Below are positions 1-12,310 of a stretch of 64,000 bases of DNA, one piece after another (the stretch's first letter is position 1; each line of letters starts with the position of its first letter). A program made the translations under genes and the position numbers. The notes under the pieces are model-generated. The model was not told the DNA's origin, did not search any database, and worked only from the letters and a program-made list of their open reading frames with translations. This stretch comes from Toxotes chatareus (lineage: Eukaryota > Chordata > Actinopteri > Toxotidae): contig JAFBJY010001370.1 in NCBI GenBank assembly GCA_016801885.1, positions 1 through 64,000 of the forward strand, in the 5' to 3' direction.

Positions 1-620
1 TTTTTTTCCCTTGATTTTAATTTTTCCCCTTTTTTTTTAAAAACAGTTGAAAAAAAGACATTTGGTTTTTTAAATTTTTAATTGTTTTTAAGTGAATGTT
101 GTATTGTTAATGAAATATAGTATTTCCTTAAACGTCGCCCTTTGTCCTTCATTTTAGATTTTTTTCTTGCCCTTTTTTTCTATTGGGGCTTCTGGGGTTA
201 GGTAAAATTTAAAAGTCCCTTTCCCCTTTTTCTTTGTATTTTATAAAATTTATAGGAATGTAAGGGGAAAATTCTTTTATAAAGTCTTTTTTCGGGGTGG
301 TTTGTGTGGTGGGGAATCATCATGTTAGCTTTTATCTTTTTGTTGAAAACAAGGCCCCTGAATGACCTTTGTTTATTCTTTCCTGGCCGTGTTGAAAATA
401 TTGGATAAGAATAACAAAACATTAAATCAGAAGAATTCAAAGGGGAAATTTATTTTTCAGTTGGTTTTTTTGGGAAAATTTATTTCCCTTAAATTGATTT
501 GGGGGTTTTTAAAAAGAGCCTGTTTTATTTGAGCAGGGCCCCAACCAACCTTTTAAAATTTTTAGCAAAAGGTTAAAATTTTAACCTTTCATTTACCCTC
601 AACCTTTATTATTGAGAAGA
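1..620. other. Homopolymer-rich, probably low-quality sequence
   Basis: This stretch is built almost entirely of runs of three to eight identical bases (T, A, G and C alike). The rest of the window does not look like this. No coding frame, repeat family or splice site can be recognised. The pattern resembles an uncorrected contig or read end with inflated homopolymers rather than natural low-complexity DNA, because runs of all four bases are affected. That reading is inference; the homopolymer enrichment is seen directly. Confidence 0.5.
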
Positions 621-2340
621 ATTATTTTACCTTCCTTTTCTTTATTTCATAATAAATCTTTTTTATACCACATTGAAATCACATTGACTCTCACCTATCA
701 TCCTGCAGACTTTGTCTAAAATTAATTGCCTCTTTTACTATACATTTTCATCTGGATACAATCCATACTCTTAATGTAACTTTTCCAGTGCATTGCAGTT
801 CTTTAATAACTGAATTTTGTCATCGAGTTTTTTGGATCTTACCCCTTTACAAATGACTGTGAAGAGATGTCTTACATCAGATTGTCTTTTCAATCTCTTC
901 CTTTCTCCTTTCAAGAGTAGACAGCCATCTTAGCTTTTTATCACCATGAAAATTGTAACAAACATGACTTAGTACCTTCTTTCTTCTGCAGGTTGTCATT
1001 CTTTATACTGAAAGTCAAAAACATCTTGTGAAGTTTCTAACACACCTAGCAAACAGATTTTCAACAGACTGAAACAGTCAGGTGTCTTAACTTTACGATT
1101 GAGGAAATTTAAAAAAATGATCTCATCAACTTCAAATAGAGTCCCAGTTATATTATTTGAGGCAACTGATTCTCATTCAACTTTAAGATATGAGAGTCCA
1201 GTTGCCTTCAATGAAACTTTTTTCACGATATTCCTCGTGTTGATATGAGAACCTCAGATGTTAAGTCTGCATTTTTGCCAAATATTTGTACAGAGATTCA
1301 TGTATAGCCTGCATCTGGGAATTGAGTTCCGTGTAAGTTTAGTGTAATCTTTTATGAGCACAAGGCTCCACCAGTGAGCATGCTTTTGATGAACAAGGTT
1401 TCAAAAGCTAGCATGATTCCTCAGCATAATGCTCGAATGACACTATTTTGATATCAGAGATTGAAAAGAAACCAGATTCATGTTTACATTAGTTTGTTGA
1501 AGGTTTTATTAGTGCTCTTTGGCCAGATCATTAAACATCTCTCAACCACAGAAGGACATCTAAATTGCCCCTTCAGAACTCAAATTTCACTAAAGACACT
1601 GTTTTAATCACACCGAGTGAAACCACAAGAACAAAGTGGTTGTATCTCCAAACACAGCTGATATTTTGGTTCATGTATGTGCAGCAGAAAAAGAGCAGAG
1701 TAAACAGCTAAACACAGAGTTAGAACTGAGCAGGTTGATGTGTGTAGAGTTGTGTGTTCAACTTACTGCAACATTCACATTTCTACATTCAAGACTCATA
1801 AAAACTATTTGCTAAAAGTACAAAGTAAAGCAAACTGAAAAACACTGACACCATTCTGGGACTGAAACTTCAGTCGCTGTTTTATCAGCCTCTGCAAACA
1901 ATCTGGAAAAGGTTTGGACAGACGTACAGATCAGGGTCTGAAGTTCTATGTCTCACAGCTGTCATACAGACTGTACTGGTGTCGCTGCCTGTCAGGACCT
2001 GGAAGCAGGCATGAGTTGGTGAGTGTAAAGTCGTCTGAAGCGTGAGCTGGAAGTGGAGACTGACTGAGAGGAGCGAGTCAGCAGGCTTGCAAAGCTGAGG
2101 ACATGAATCAGAGCAAGTGACTGACTGATGGCTGTGAATCAAACACTTTAAAAGTGTCACTAAGTGTTGAGCATTGTTTTAGTGTCCTTTTGTTTTATCT
2201 GCACCAACATTACAAAATGAATGATGAGACTAAAGCAGCCAATAGAATTTACAGTACAGAGAAACAACAGGACACAGGCCAATAAAAAGACAATAGAAGT
2301 TTAAACAAGTGAATAAATAAAACTATGACATATTACTGCT
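621..2340. other. Unassigned non-coding stretch
   Basis: No convincing exon, repeat family or RNA gene was recognised. A 91-codon open frame on the minus strand (1885-2160) has no known domain. The 15-mer AGTCCAGTTGCCTTC near 1197 resembles the arm of the long hairpin at 54 kb (GTCCAGTTGCCTTC), suggesting an old copy of the same repeat. Confidence 0.3.
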
Positions 2341-2351
2341 ACTATTACTAC

Positions 2352-2400
2352 AACTACTTCTACTACTACTACTACTACTAATAATAATAATAATAATAAC
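2352..2400. repeat. Trinucleotide microsatellite (TAC)n-(AAT)n
   Basis: Imperfect TAC/ACT triplets pass directly into AAT triplets. This is a compound microsatellite in non-coding DNA. Confidence 0.85.
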
Positions 2401-4190
2401 AATCAAAACACTGTTGTTGTTATTACAACTCCAGCTCCAGGAGCTTTAGGTCCACATCTGCCTGAAGGTGGTGATTTAACTCAAACAGCCACATCAGCAC
2501 AAATTAATGAACATTATTCTGTAAAACACCAAACAGTTCTTCACTTCAAGAAAACAATGGAATCAAATCAAAAGAGTGAACAACATGAATGTGAGAAAGT
2601 GAACACATCATGTCTAATTTCTTCAGAATGAGCCATGGATGGTTTCACTTCACCTCTCTAACATCTGATCTGGTAGAAGGAGCAGAAAGCAGCAGCCTTG
2701 TGGTCTCCAGCCTGCTCTAATGTTTGAGATGCTCATTACTACACTTTATCCATGTAAAAGACACAACACACTGATTAACAGCTAAGAACATGTCTGTCAC
2801 TTTTTACTTAGAGAAAAGGAGCAAGAAATGAAGGAGCAGGTGTTAGAAGAAGAGAAACATAAGAGGGAGACGATGAACAATCACTGTTACTGACATTAAC
2901 ATTAACAGACGTCTGTAAGTGCAAAGAAAAAAAACTGCTCTCACTACTTTAACAGAAATGCAGTCTTTATAGTTACTACACTAATTATTGTATCTCATCT
3001 GTGCACAGAAAACAATTCATTAATGATGAATATTTTTGAAGATTTATTATTGAATTTTTTAAATGACAGTTTACCATCTGTTTTCTGTTTTAGCTCAATA
3101 TAAATGAGACAGTTATGATTACAAATCAATTCAGGATCAGCTTTAGGAGAACATGGGGAGATATGAGAGGACAGGACCAAGGTCTGGACACTGAGGGGAC
3201 ACACATTGTCCCTCTGACTGAACAAGAGAACAAACACTGATCTCAGTGTCACAAAGTTCACATCATATGAGGATGTGGTCTTCGTTTAAACTGCAGGATA
3301 CTGGTCTGCATTTGATTCAGTTCATTTTTTAGGCCCATTCTGCAAAACTCAGAGGAAACATGTGAGTCCAAACAGCAAACACACTCCCCCAGGGACAGAG
3401 TGAGAGGTAAACATCAATCTCATTTCTATTATCAGGTGATTTAATGATCATTTTCTCCATCATGAACAGTCATCAGCTCAACATCAGCTGCTTCAACAGC
3501 ACAGTGTCAGGTGTTTTACCTGTCACAGGTGAAGCAGCTGCTGTGACATCAACAACAAATCCTTGACAAAGAGGATATTTGTGTTTCCCAACTTTAAGGC
3601 TGCAACAACACACTCACACAACCTAACAGGTCTTGAAATGCAGTTCCCAACATTTCTGAATTATTCTGTGAAGTTCCACATTAATATCTGCTCTTGAAGA
3701 ACTTGTATTTGGAGGTTTTAGTGAGGGAAAGGTCTCATTGTGGACTGAGGGGAACAATCATTTCTACCAGCAGCGAGCAGACAAACACTCATCAAGTCCT
3801 TCATCCCTACAGCTCTGAAGAATCCATCAGTACCATGACTCACGACTGTTACTCACCTAAAAATCACATTTTCACTGTGCGTCTCTGAGCTCAGTATTCA
3901 GCTGCTGAATATTGTGATGTCAGGTTTTGTGCAATGTAAGAATCCATCTATGTTTCACCCCTCCTCACCCTTCTGTGCTTCACCCATCTGTGTGTACTTC
4001 AATGAGAGAAATTCCATTGGTGGTTGCCCTTGCAGCACTTGTTGCCTTGTGTGCCTCTGCCTGCTATTGCTGCATCACAAGGGATAATCACTCATGCTTT
4101 GCATGCATGTGTTGGGAGCTTTAGAGACACTGGAAAGTATTTTTAAAAACCCAATCGAAAGAAGCCCAGATTCCATTAAAAAACAAAGTG
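2401..4190. other. Unassigned non-coding stretch
   Basis: Several short open frames exist (for example 2995-3261 minus, 3927-4124 plus), but none has a recognisable domain, a conserved copy elsewhere in the window, or convincing splice borders. No mobile element was recognised. Confidence 0.3.
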
Positions 4191-4700
4191 TGGTTAGAGT
4201 GTGGTTGTTAGGAGGGTGTTGTGGAACACGTGAGAAAAAACTCCATTAGACATCAGGCCTGCAAAATACCAGGAAAAAAAAAGATAGATGCACATCAATT
4301 AAATGGAGGGAATTAGAAAGGGATACGTCCCAGTTACGCTCAGACCTTTCCTTGAACCTGGTCAACAATCTGCCACTGGTCATGTGTAAAGGCCATGTGC
4401 TGTACTTCTTTGATGTAAGATGGGAAGGGCTAAATTTTAGACATGAGTAGAATCATGCAAAAAATAACTAATGAAAGGGAAAAAGGGATGTGGTCAGACA
4501 TGTCCCTTGGTCTGTAACACACCTACAATTTACAATATAAAAAGTGATGCACAGATGGTAAATCTCAGTCGTCTCCACGGGGCGGCTCAAGCTTTTGAAT
4601 TCTGTATTGAAGAATAAAGCTCTATGGATTCAACTTCTCTGGTCTCCAGTGCTTAAGATGTGCCTCTTTGAAAAGAAGAGTTGAACACTTGAATGAAGAG
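4190..4700 (+). repeat. Possible solo LTR (uncertain)
   Basis: The layout resembles an LTR. There is a TATA box at 4536-4543 (TATAAAAA) and an AATAAA signal about 75 bp further on at 4613-4618. A TG-rich 5' side and a possible CA end near 4686 follow, and at 4716 TGGGGACTCGGCCAGACTT partly resembles a proline-tRNA primer site (about 14 of 19 positions). No gag or pol reading frame follows and no second LTR was found, so this would be a solo LTR with some leader. The edges are guesses, and a host promoter is an alternative. Confidence 0.3.
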
Positions 4701-5039
4701 TAAAAGAGTAAGGTGTGGGGACTCGGCCAGACTTGGATTCAGCTTCAACTGGCCCTTAGCTGGGTCTACAGCCTGGCCTGAAAAATCCACATCAAAAGGA
4801 AACAGCAAAGGACGACAAAGGACTGAGCTTTATCCACCTGCCCACATCAAACATTATCATTAAGAGGAGTCTTAACACTGGAAGCAATAGCAGAAAATGT
4901 TTGGTTTGCACTGGCAGTAACATCACACACCTCTTATACAGATTGGAAATGATCAGTAAACCATGAGATCAGGCTGAGATCTCAAAGTACAAACTATAAA
5001 CACAAACCATAATGTCTGGTAGACAAGTAGAGCAACCAA

Positions 5040-5306
5040 AAGAAGTGATCTGGACTTTCCTGTAGTTTCCTCTTGTCCTTGTAACAGCAGTAGCTCCTCC
5101 CTTCCTTGTCAATAATTGTGCAGAAATATCTGAGTGCTTCTTTCTTCCTAAATCATGAGCAAGTCCTGTCCAGTCCAACTGTCTCTGCTCCTGTTTGACT
5201 TCTGAACTTGTCTCTGACTGTGTGTCCACTTACTGCAGCCTGTGACATCAGACTGTAGAATGTTGATACATCAAAGGCATCAAAGGACAAACACACACAC
5301 ATATGC

Positions 5307-5341
<35 letters not shown>

Positions 5342-5440
5342 CACCATCAACATGAGCAGAGATGGAAACATCAAAGGCATTAAAGGCATCAAAGGACAAA
5401 CACACTCACACACACATGCTGGTACTTATGTTGACCTTCT
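5040..5440 (-). repeat. Left arm of a large inverted repeat
   Basis: The reverse complement of 5040-5296 matches 7850-8095 with only a handful of differences. The match resumes at about 5370-5440 (against 7795-7860) after a (GATA)n-containing interruption. Both arms carry the same open frame (about 65 codons, containing LDWTGLAHDLGRKKHSD), but it has no ATG at its start and no known domain. The arms are about 2.4 kb apart. Confidence 0.8.
5307..5341. repeat. (GATA)n microsatellite
   Basis: About eight uninterrupted GATA units. They lie inside the left inverted-repeat arm and are absent from the right arm. Confidence 0.95.
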
Positions 5441-5854
5441 CTCAAACGCTAATGGTCTAAGATCTCAGAAGATTGCTGAAAAGCAATGCATTGCTGACAT
5501 ACTACCATACAAAGGCATTTATACGCCATCGTAAAAGCCCCGCCCACAGGTGAGAGCACAAACTGCATCAGCCAATCATCATTCCACTCACTTTCCTCTG
5601 ACCCTTCTCTGAAATTCACAGTGGGTGAACTTTGAATTTCCTGAATTATTTTACTGATTGTGAGAATGATTTCAGCATCCAACAATACAAAATCACATTT
5701 GTTCATCAAAGTTCTCAGTCTTTGTACTAAATTCTGTCCCTTTTTACATTACCAATTCATTAAACGTACAAAATTACATTGCCAAATCTCATGTAACAAC
5801 CCAGAATCATACACAAAAGAAAATAGTGGACCAAAACTATCCAGTAATCTTGTG

Positions 5855-6120
5855 AGGAACAATAGCTCAACAGGTTGCAAGAGTGAGTGGAACATCAGAG
5901 ACTGTGAGTTCAATCCCAGGGATGTGTTACTTTCTTTATTACCATGCGCTCCCAATTATGATACATACAAATACTATTTTTTTCTTTATGTACTATGTGA
6001 ACACTTGATTTATTTTTTCTCTGTCTACAACCAAGCATATGACTTTTAATGCATGAATACTCTGTATGCAGGTTGCATACTCATCCTCTTAAGATTTAAT
6101 GGAAAACTATATATTTATAG
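5855..6120 (+). repeat. tRNA-like (SINE-type) repeat unit, copy 1
   Basis: An A-box-like TAGCTCAACAGGTT is followed about 40 bp later by a B-box-like GAGTTCAATCCC, as in a degenerate tRNA-derived SINE head. The body (to the TACAACCAAGCATATGAC motif and beyond) is shared with a second unit starting about 800 bp downstream. No tRNA cloverleaf with an intact anticodon arm could be drawn, so this is not a tRNA gene. Confidence 0.55.
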
Positions 6121-6654
6121 TAAAATTGGTGAGAATGACACATTTCTTACTTGCTAAGAAAAGCTTGTTTTGTTTCCACACATATCACGCTCACAATATA
6201 ATAAAATACAAACTTTAAACATGATGCAACGTTTTATACTAACATGAATGAACTCTCTTTAGCTAAATTCCCTGCCTCACAACAACATTGCTGACATCTT
6301 GGATCACATCCCTGAGTTAAACAGAATCAGATGCATATCACCTCTTTTACAACTCTCAGTACATCCACACAAAGCAACCATCTGGATTACTTTCATTTCA
6401 GCTCAACTACACACTGAAAAGACCTGACTGATCACACCTGGCTGAACTGTCCCTATCACTGAGCTACCTCAGTTCACATTTATATCACCTCTTGATCAAA
6501 TGACAATACACCCACACACAAGACACTGTCTGCACAGATACTAATTTATTTTTTTCATACATTCATAACCACAGACAATGAAATCTTACACACACAAAAA
6601 CCAACTATGTTTCAGTAATTGAGAATATGAGCACAAACTGGCCTGTGAAGCAGA

Positions 6655-7190
6655 AAGGGCAATAGCTCAACAGGTTGCATGCATGAGTAGAATGTCAAAG
6701 ACTGTGAATTCAAAGCCAAGGTGATGCCATGTGTTCTTTATGACCATGTACTCCATGTTATCATACATTATTACTATTTATTCTAGTTATCACTAGTTAT
6801 TCCAAACATAATAATTTTATGCTTTATGTACTACAGTCAAGCTCGAAATTATTCATAACCCTGGCAAATTTTGACTTAAAGTTACTTTTAAATGTAAATC
6901 AAAGCTGAGAAATATTTTTTTCCACAATGATGCCTCTTGTACATCGTCTTATTATCTTCTGGGAGACGCCTGTGTCATTTCCAATCAAGAAAACACTTGC
7001 TGGTTGAATAAAAGTAACTTTAAGTCAAAATTTGACAGGGTTATGAATAATTTCGGGCTTGACTACTTGGTATATATTTTCTCTGTTTACAACCAAGCAT
7101 ATGACTTTTATTGATACATACTCTGTAATACAGGTTGCCATTCTCATCCGCTTAACATTAATGGGAAACAACATATTTCTTTCATAAACC
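6655..7190 (+). repeat. tRNA-like (SINE-type) repeat unit, copy 2, split by a MITE
   Basis: It begins with the same TAGCTCAACAGGTTGCA head as copy 1 and ends with the same body. It is interrupted at 6834-7065 by a mariner-type element. Copy 1 shows the uninterrupted arrangement (GTACTA followed by an AT-rich stretch and TACAACCAAGC). Confidence 0.55.
6834..7065. mobile_element. Tc1/mariner-type MITE
   Basis: The element is 232 bp with terminal inverted repeats of about 55 bp. The left end starts CAGTCAAGCTCGAAATTATT, and the right end is its near-perfect reverse complement. It is flanked by TA (GTAC-TA before, TA-CTTGG after). Both the terminal sequence and the TA target are typical of Tc1-like elements in fish. 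No transposase is present, so it is non-autonomous. The neighbouring repeat copy at 5.9-6.1 kb gives the empty site. Confidence 0.9.
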
Positions 7191-7794
7191 ACATATGGTG
7201 AAACTCACTCATACTCTCACATACCACAGACTGCCTGACTTAACTTTAACCTACCTTAACAATGCAGCCCTGAGAAAAAAAAATGTCACATTGTACATTG
7301 ATGCTTTGTGCATAAAAATATGTGATTAAAAGAGTGTCTGCTCTGTCTACAAACATGTGGACGCACTCCTAACACAACTCAGCCAACCTATTGTCTATGC
7401 AGTTTGAATACTTGCCAGATAAAATACACACCTCTACATGTAAATTCACTCACACAAACACTTCATCTTTACACAAGATAACCACCTACCTGTAACTTTC
7501 ACTTATTCAAATACATTCTCAACAGTCCCTGACCTGACCCATTTCCTCTCACATTCTCTACTCTGACCAAACTGCATTTTCACACACTAAAAACAAACAC
7601 CATGAAGGGGAGGAGCCACTCCATGTTTAAAATCAAATCATTCCACTATTTGATGATCTCTACCTGTTAAACCTCAAAAGCAGCTCTGCAGTGTTTCCAT
7701 CTGTGTTCATGTTGCTGTTTGAGGGTTAAGACTTCGTTTCAGGGTTAGAATTTGGTTTTGGTTAGGGTAAGGGCTATGTCAGCAAGTGTCCTCA

Positions 7795-7811
7795 CAAAGA
7801 CATAAGTACCA

Positions 7812-7848
<37 letters not shown>

Positions 7849-8095
7849 TCCTTTGATGCCTTTGATGTATCAACATTCTAAAGTCTGATGTCACAGGCTG
7901 CAGTAAGTGGACACACAGCCAGAGACAAGTTCAGAAGTCGAACAGGAGCAGAAACAGTTGGACTGGACAGGACTTGCTCATGATTTAGGAAGAAAGAAGC
8001 ACTCAGATATTTCTGCACAATTATTGACAAGGAAGGGAGGAGCTACTGCTGTTACAAGGACAAGAGGACACTACAGGAAAGTCCAGATCACCTCC
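7795..8095 (+). repeat. Right arm of a large inverted repeat
   Basis: Mirror copy of 5040-5440. The 65-codon open frame (7907 onward) differs at five residues from the left arm: P/S, E/K, K/R, H/N and the exit residues. The arms are young enough to stay about 98% alike, yet most differences change the residue, so there is no sign of coding constraint. Confidence 0.8.
7815..7845. repeat. (TG)n microsatellite
   Basis: About 15 TG units inside the right inverted-repeat arm. The left arm holds a shorter CA tract in the corresponding place. Confidence 0.95.
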
Positions 8096-8099
8096 AAGG

Positions 8100-10320
8100 T
8101 TTTCAGTAAGTCAGTACATGTTAGTAGTTCATGTCAGTGTTTAGAAGTTAATGTTTTGAAATGTTTTGTCCAAATGATATGTTTGTGAAATTAGGACAAG
8201 TAATCATACCCATGACTGTGAGATATTCTCATGGTTGCTCAGCTTCTTAACTTTGTTTTGGTGTGATGCACTGTAGTTTGTGTTAAAGGAAAGGATTTTT
8301 AGGAAGTCTGTACTGTCTGCAACAAGATCCTTTCTAAAGAAATTCTAATGGAAATGATGGAGCATAAAATCCACAGTCCCTGTCCTGTGGAAAAGTTGAC
8401 TTCCAGAGTTGAAAAGAAGCAAACATGAGGCTTCAACAGTCTGAGTAGATCAAGTTTCTATCTTCCAGGTATTTTTAGTCCAAAATTCTCCTCTTTGTGT
8501 TTCTACACCTAATGTTTCTTTTCAAAGCTGTGGTGGAGAGATGGAAACACAGAGAGGAAATTCTGCACTAAAAGACAAACATTTGAAGATACTCTGCCAC
8601 TTTAGACTCTCAGCTCTGATTCTTGTTTTCTGCTCCATGCAGCTCATCTACAGGACTGTATTAAGTCCTAGTTGTTGAAGGATCTATATTATTATGCAGT
8701 GAAACTATTTCATATGAGGAAATGGTACATTCATTCTTTGACATGTTTCCTTTCTTCTGTTTCCTTGTCTTTTGGTGATGGTCACTAAGCTCCAAATCTT
8801 GTATCTGTTCAGAATTCAGCCTCAGTCAGTGTGAGAGAGCTGATATGTTTAAAACTTCATAGACTGAAAAGGTTCTGAGAAGTTCTCTTGAAAAATGGAT
8901 CCTAAATTTAACTTTGAGGAATTTCATTGTGTGCCTGCTCCAAATGCTATGCTAGGTCTATGTGGAGCAGCCTGTGTGATACATTATGTTTCTGTTTGTT
9001 TTCTATGAGACTGTGAATATTATTAGCTGACTGGATGAATAGAACACAAGAGAGATTTGTTTGTGCAGATAGATGAGACCTTAATGTGTCGACTAACCCT
9101 TATTTTAAGATGCACACACACACACTTGTTCTGCAAGTAGTTATAGTTTGTTATGTCAGAGCAGCATCAGGTAAAACAATGAAGAATGATCAATACAGAT
9201 CCTGATTTGCTGTAAGTCCTATATTCTCCATGATGGTGTGTGTGTGTGTGTGTGTATGTGTGTGTGTGTGTGTGTGATGGGAAAAGAAGGATGAAGGAAA
9301 AGTTCTCACTGCAGCAGCTGTAGAATTTTATTATTATGACCACAATTACACCACAAGAGCCAGTTTGACTCTGTCATTTCCAGGCTCTGTGTTTCCAGTT
9401 CACCATTCACCACACAATGATGTACTTTATTTCTTCATGATGACTCTTGAAAGTTTTTGAAGAGAGAGGAGAAAATTTCTTCTGTCATTTTTGCCTTTTT
9501 TTCTCACAAAACTTATTTTAAAGATTTTCATGATTCAAAGAAAAACACATTTTCTTTGTGGTCGGAGAAAATGATGAACTGTTCCATCATTTATCCAGAA
9601 GTTTCTATAGTAATGTGATCATTATTCTGTGACTGTGACAGGGAGTTCAGTGAATTGATGTGACTCGTCTGTGCTCTTTCACTGCTCATTTTAATGAAGT
9701 ATATATTCCCTCTCTGTATTATGATATTGGATTGTAACTCAGCTTTACCACAACACTGTCATTGTACACCTGTATGTTTTGTTCACCGTGTTGATCCATC
9801 TGTCTTCCTGTATTCATTCTCTCACTCCCTCGCTCACTACAACCACATACACTAAATACACTAAACTGTAGTAAATCCATTATGTGTGAAACATAATGTG
9901 GCTGGATGATGTTCAGAGGAAACAGAAGTTTATTAACAGCAGTGGAGGTGGGAGACTGGGGTTTGTATCCAGAGTCCACTCTGTGGTTAGGTTTGGTATT
10001 TACAGCTATTTAACAATACACACAAGCTAACTTGCATACGGCCTAATACAAATGTCACACACACACATTTCATCAGAGAGACCAGCTCTCAGAAATAAGT
10101 CCAGCAGTGGAGACAGTCCAACAGGCTCCACATGTTTCTGTGCTGAGAGGAGACTGTACTGAAGCTGTCAGCTGTACCATCAGCCTCTGAGGCTGCTCTG
10201 CTCTCTGTGTCACACACTGCTACTGTACATGAAGACTGCTGTCAGCTCGGCTCAGCTCCACTCATCACTAACTTCATTTAGAGCAAACAGAGCTCTGCTG
10301 TAACAGGAAGCAGCAGAAAG
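8100..10320. other. Unassigned non-coding stretch
   Basis: Apart from the (GT)n tract at 9235-9277, no exon, transposon protein or RNA gene was recognised. The 86-codon minus-strand frame at 9719-9979 has no domain features. Confidence 0.3.
9235..9277. repeat. (GT)n microsatellite
   Basis: About 20 GT units with one interruption (TGTATG). Confidence 0.95.
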
Positions 10321-10324
10321 TCAG

Positions 10325-10710
10325 AGGCTTCGCCGTGAGGAGCGCAGACCTCTCTGTCATGTCAGGTGTTTTCAGGAAGAAAAAGAGTGAAACGATCCTT
10401 TGCCTTGAAACCCAAAGAGGAAAGCGACGGCGGGGATCCACACGGTGTGTATCCAGAAGTAAAGCATGGTGTCCTTTAATCAGGTGCAAAAGCTCCGCGC
10501 TCTTCCCGACGAAGCTCCGTGTCCAGCGGTTCATTTCCAGAAGAGAAAGCGCTGCAGATGAAGCCGAGCGGAGGAAGAAATGCCAGTGTGAACGCTGCTG
10601 ATGAACACAAGAGCTGGAGACTCTGTCGCTGCTTCTTCTGCTGCTTTCACACGGACATTAGCGACCCCTACCGGAACTGTTATCCAGAGAGGAAGAGACT
10701 GTGTCTGTGT
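10325..10710 (+). other. CpG-rich block, possible first exon of an unknown gene
   Basis: This 385 bp block has about 20 CpG dinucleotides, far more than the depleted surroundings. It ends at a good splice donor (GTGAGTCC at 10711). Overlapping open frames on both strands (10335-10601 plus, 10519-10761 plus, 10274-10534 minus) have no recognised domain. Unmethylated CpG islands mark promoters in fish, so a promoter plus 5' exon is plausible. No matching downstream exon could be identified, and a GC-rich transposon fragment is the alternative. Confidence 0.3.
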
Positions 10711-11399
10711 GTGAGTCCTCTGTCTCTGTCTCTGTGTGTGTGCTCAGTATGTTGCTACTAAAGCAGCGTTTCAAGGTTCAGGACTGACAGCAGGACTAAT
10801 CTGGACAAGTCCAACTCATTTCATCCAGCACCACAACCATGATTTGCCACATGGAGTGAAGTGAAGCACTGTTAAACATTCATACTCAGGTGGACAGTCA
10901 CAGTGGACACTTGTAGCACTACTCTCAACAAAACTTTTATTAAGAGCAGGCTTTTGGGTTCGTCAGGAATATATTTTATTTTTAATTTACAAGTACTCTT
11001 TAAGTTAGCAAGTTGGATTTCTATGCAACTATGCAATGAACTGATATACTTAAATGAATTTTTTTTTTTTACTCTTACGACTCTAGGCAAAATAGTGTAT
11101 AACTGAGTATATGTTATGAACTATAACACTTTTAAACTGTTTTATATTCCTTAAATACTTCCTTAAATGATTTAAATGGAATTGAAATTAAATGATACCT
11201 CACTTAAAGACAATTACCATAATCAACTCAAAGTTCAGCAAAGAAATATCACAAGACTCTTTTTATGAAAATAACTGTCTAATGTCCAGAGGGAAAAAGT
11301 TCTTTTATCACATATTAAAGCTGTGTGATGTTCACTGACACTGACCATGTGTAGTTTAAATACATGTGTGCAAGTTTATTTTAATCAGGTTGAGCTGAT

Positions 11400-12310
11400 T
11401 AAGTAAAGGGACATTATCACTGTCCATCTGCCTGGAGTGTCTGTGTTTGTGTCCTTCCCTTGTGTTCTTGGCTTCAGCTGTTACAACAGTAATAAGAAAC
11501 TTGCTTTCTTTTGTCCCTTCAGCACAAACAATGTGTCTCAAGCTCTTATGACAAACAAAAAGAAACTTCATTTCAAATAGTTTGAAATGACTAAGTTCAT
11601 TGAAAAATAACTACTGAAGCTGAACTGTATAAATCTGTGTCTAATGTTTGTGAATTCACCTGTGAACCTCAGTGACTCACTGACCCAAAACACCTGAGGA
11701 TACAGGGAAGGAAAAAGAGTTTAGAGTTAAATTGAATAGAAGTGAGCAGGTGATTCACAGTGTGAACACACAAACTTAGATGACGTCTACATATAGTGGC
11801 ACTTTATGGTCTTCACTGACATTTCCCTTGTCTGGTCACGTGTCTCGTGATCTGCTCGTGAACTGACTGCAACGCTCCAGACACATGGCTCTTATCGTAG
11901 AAAAGACTTTTGTCAACACTGTAAAACTTTTAGAGTTTTAACAAATTCAATGCATGTGTCTTTTGTATAAGATGTACTGTGGTTATTACTGCTCATTGTA
12001 CTTGTAATATGTGATTTCTAAATTTGTGTATCTCTGGAAGACGTGACTCAAACATGAAGAATGTTATTTTGTTTGCTGAGTGTTTATTTTGTGCTTTTGT
12101 CCATTCAGATATGAGAGACACAGGGTGGCCTCAAGAAAACACACGTACAGATAAGACCACAAAGAGAATCAGAAAAAGCAACAGAAGAGAAAACACTGTG
12201 GGATTTCAAGAAACACTATTACACTATTACTTCCTCACCCTGTCTTTGCCCAAACTCAGAAGGTGGTTTATTTGTTGTATTCTTGTGCAGATTTCTACAC
12301 ATTTGGTTAG
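11400..12310 (+). repeat. Segmental duplication, copy 1 (partner 45.7-46.5 kb)
   Basis: Long near-identical stretches are shared with 45734-46510 in the same order and orientation. They include the short frame beginning MKNVILFAECLFCAFVHSDM (12055 on), whose hydrophobic start looks like a signal peptide. After TGWPQENTRTD the two copies lose a common frame through a two-base indel, so a coding role is doubtful. Copy 1 carries about 100 extra bases (around 12190-12295) missing from copy 2. Confidence 0.75.
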
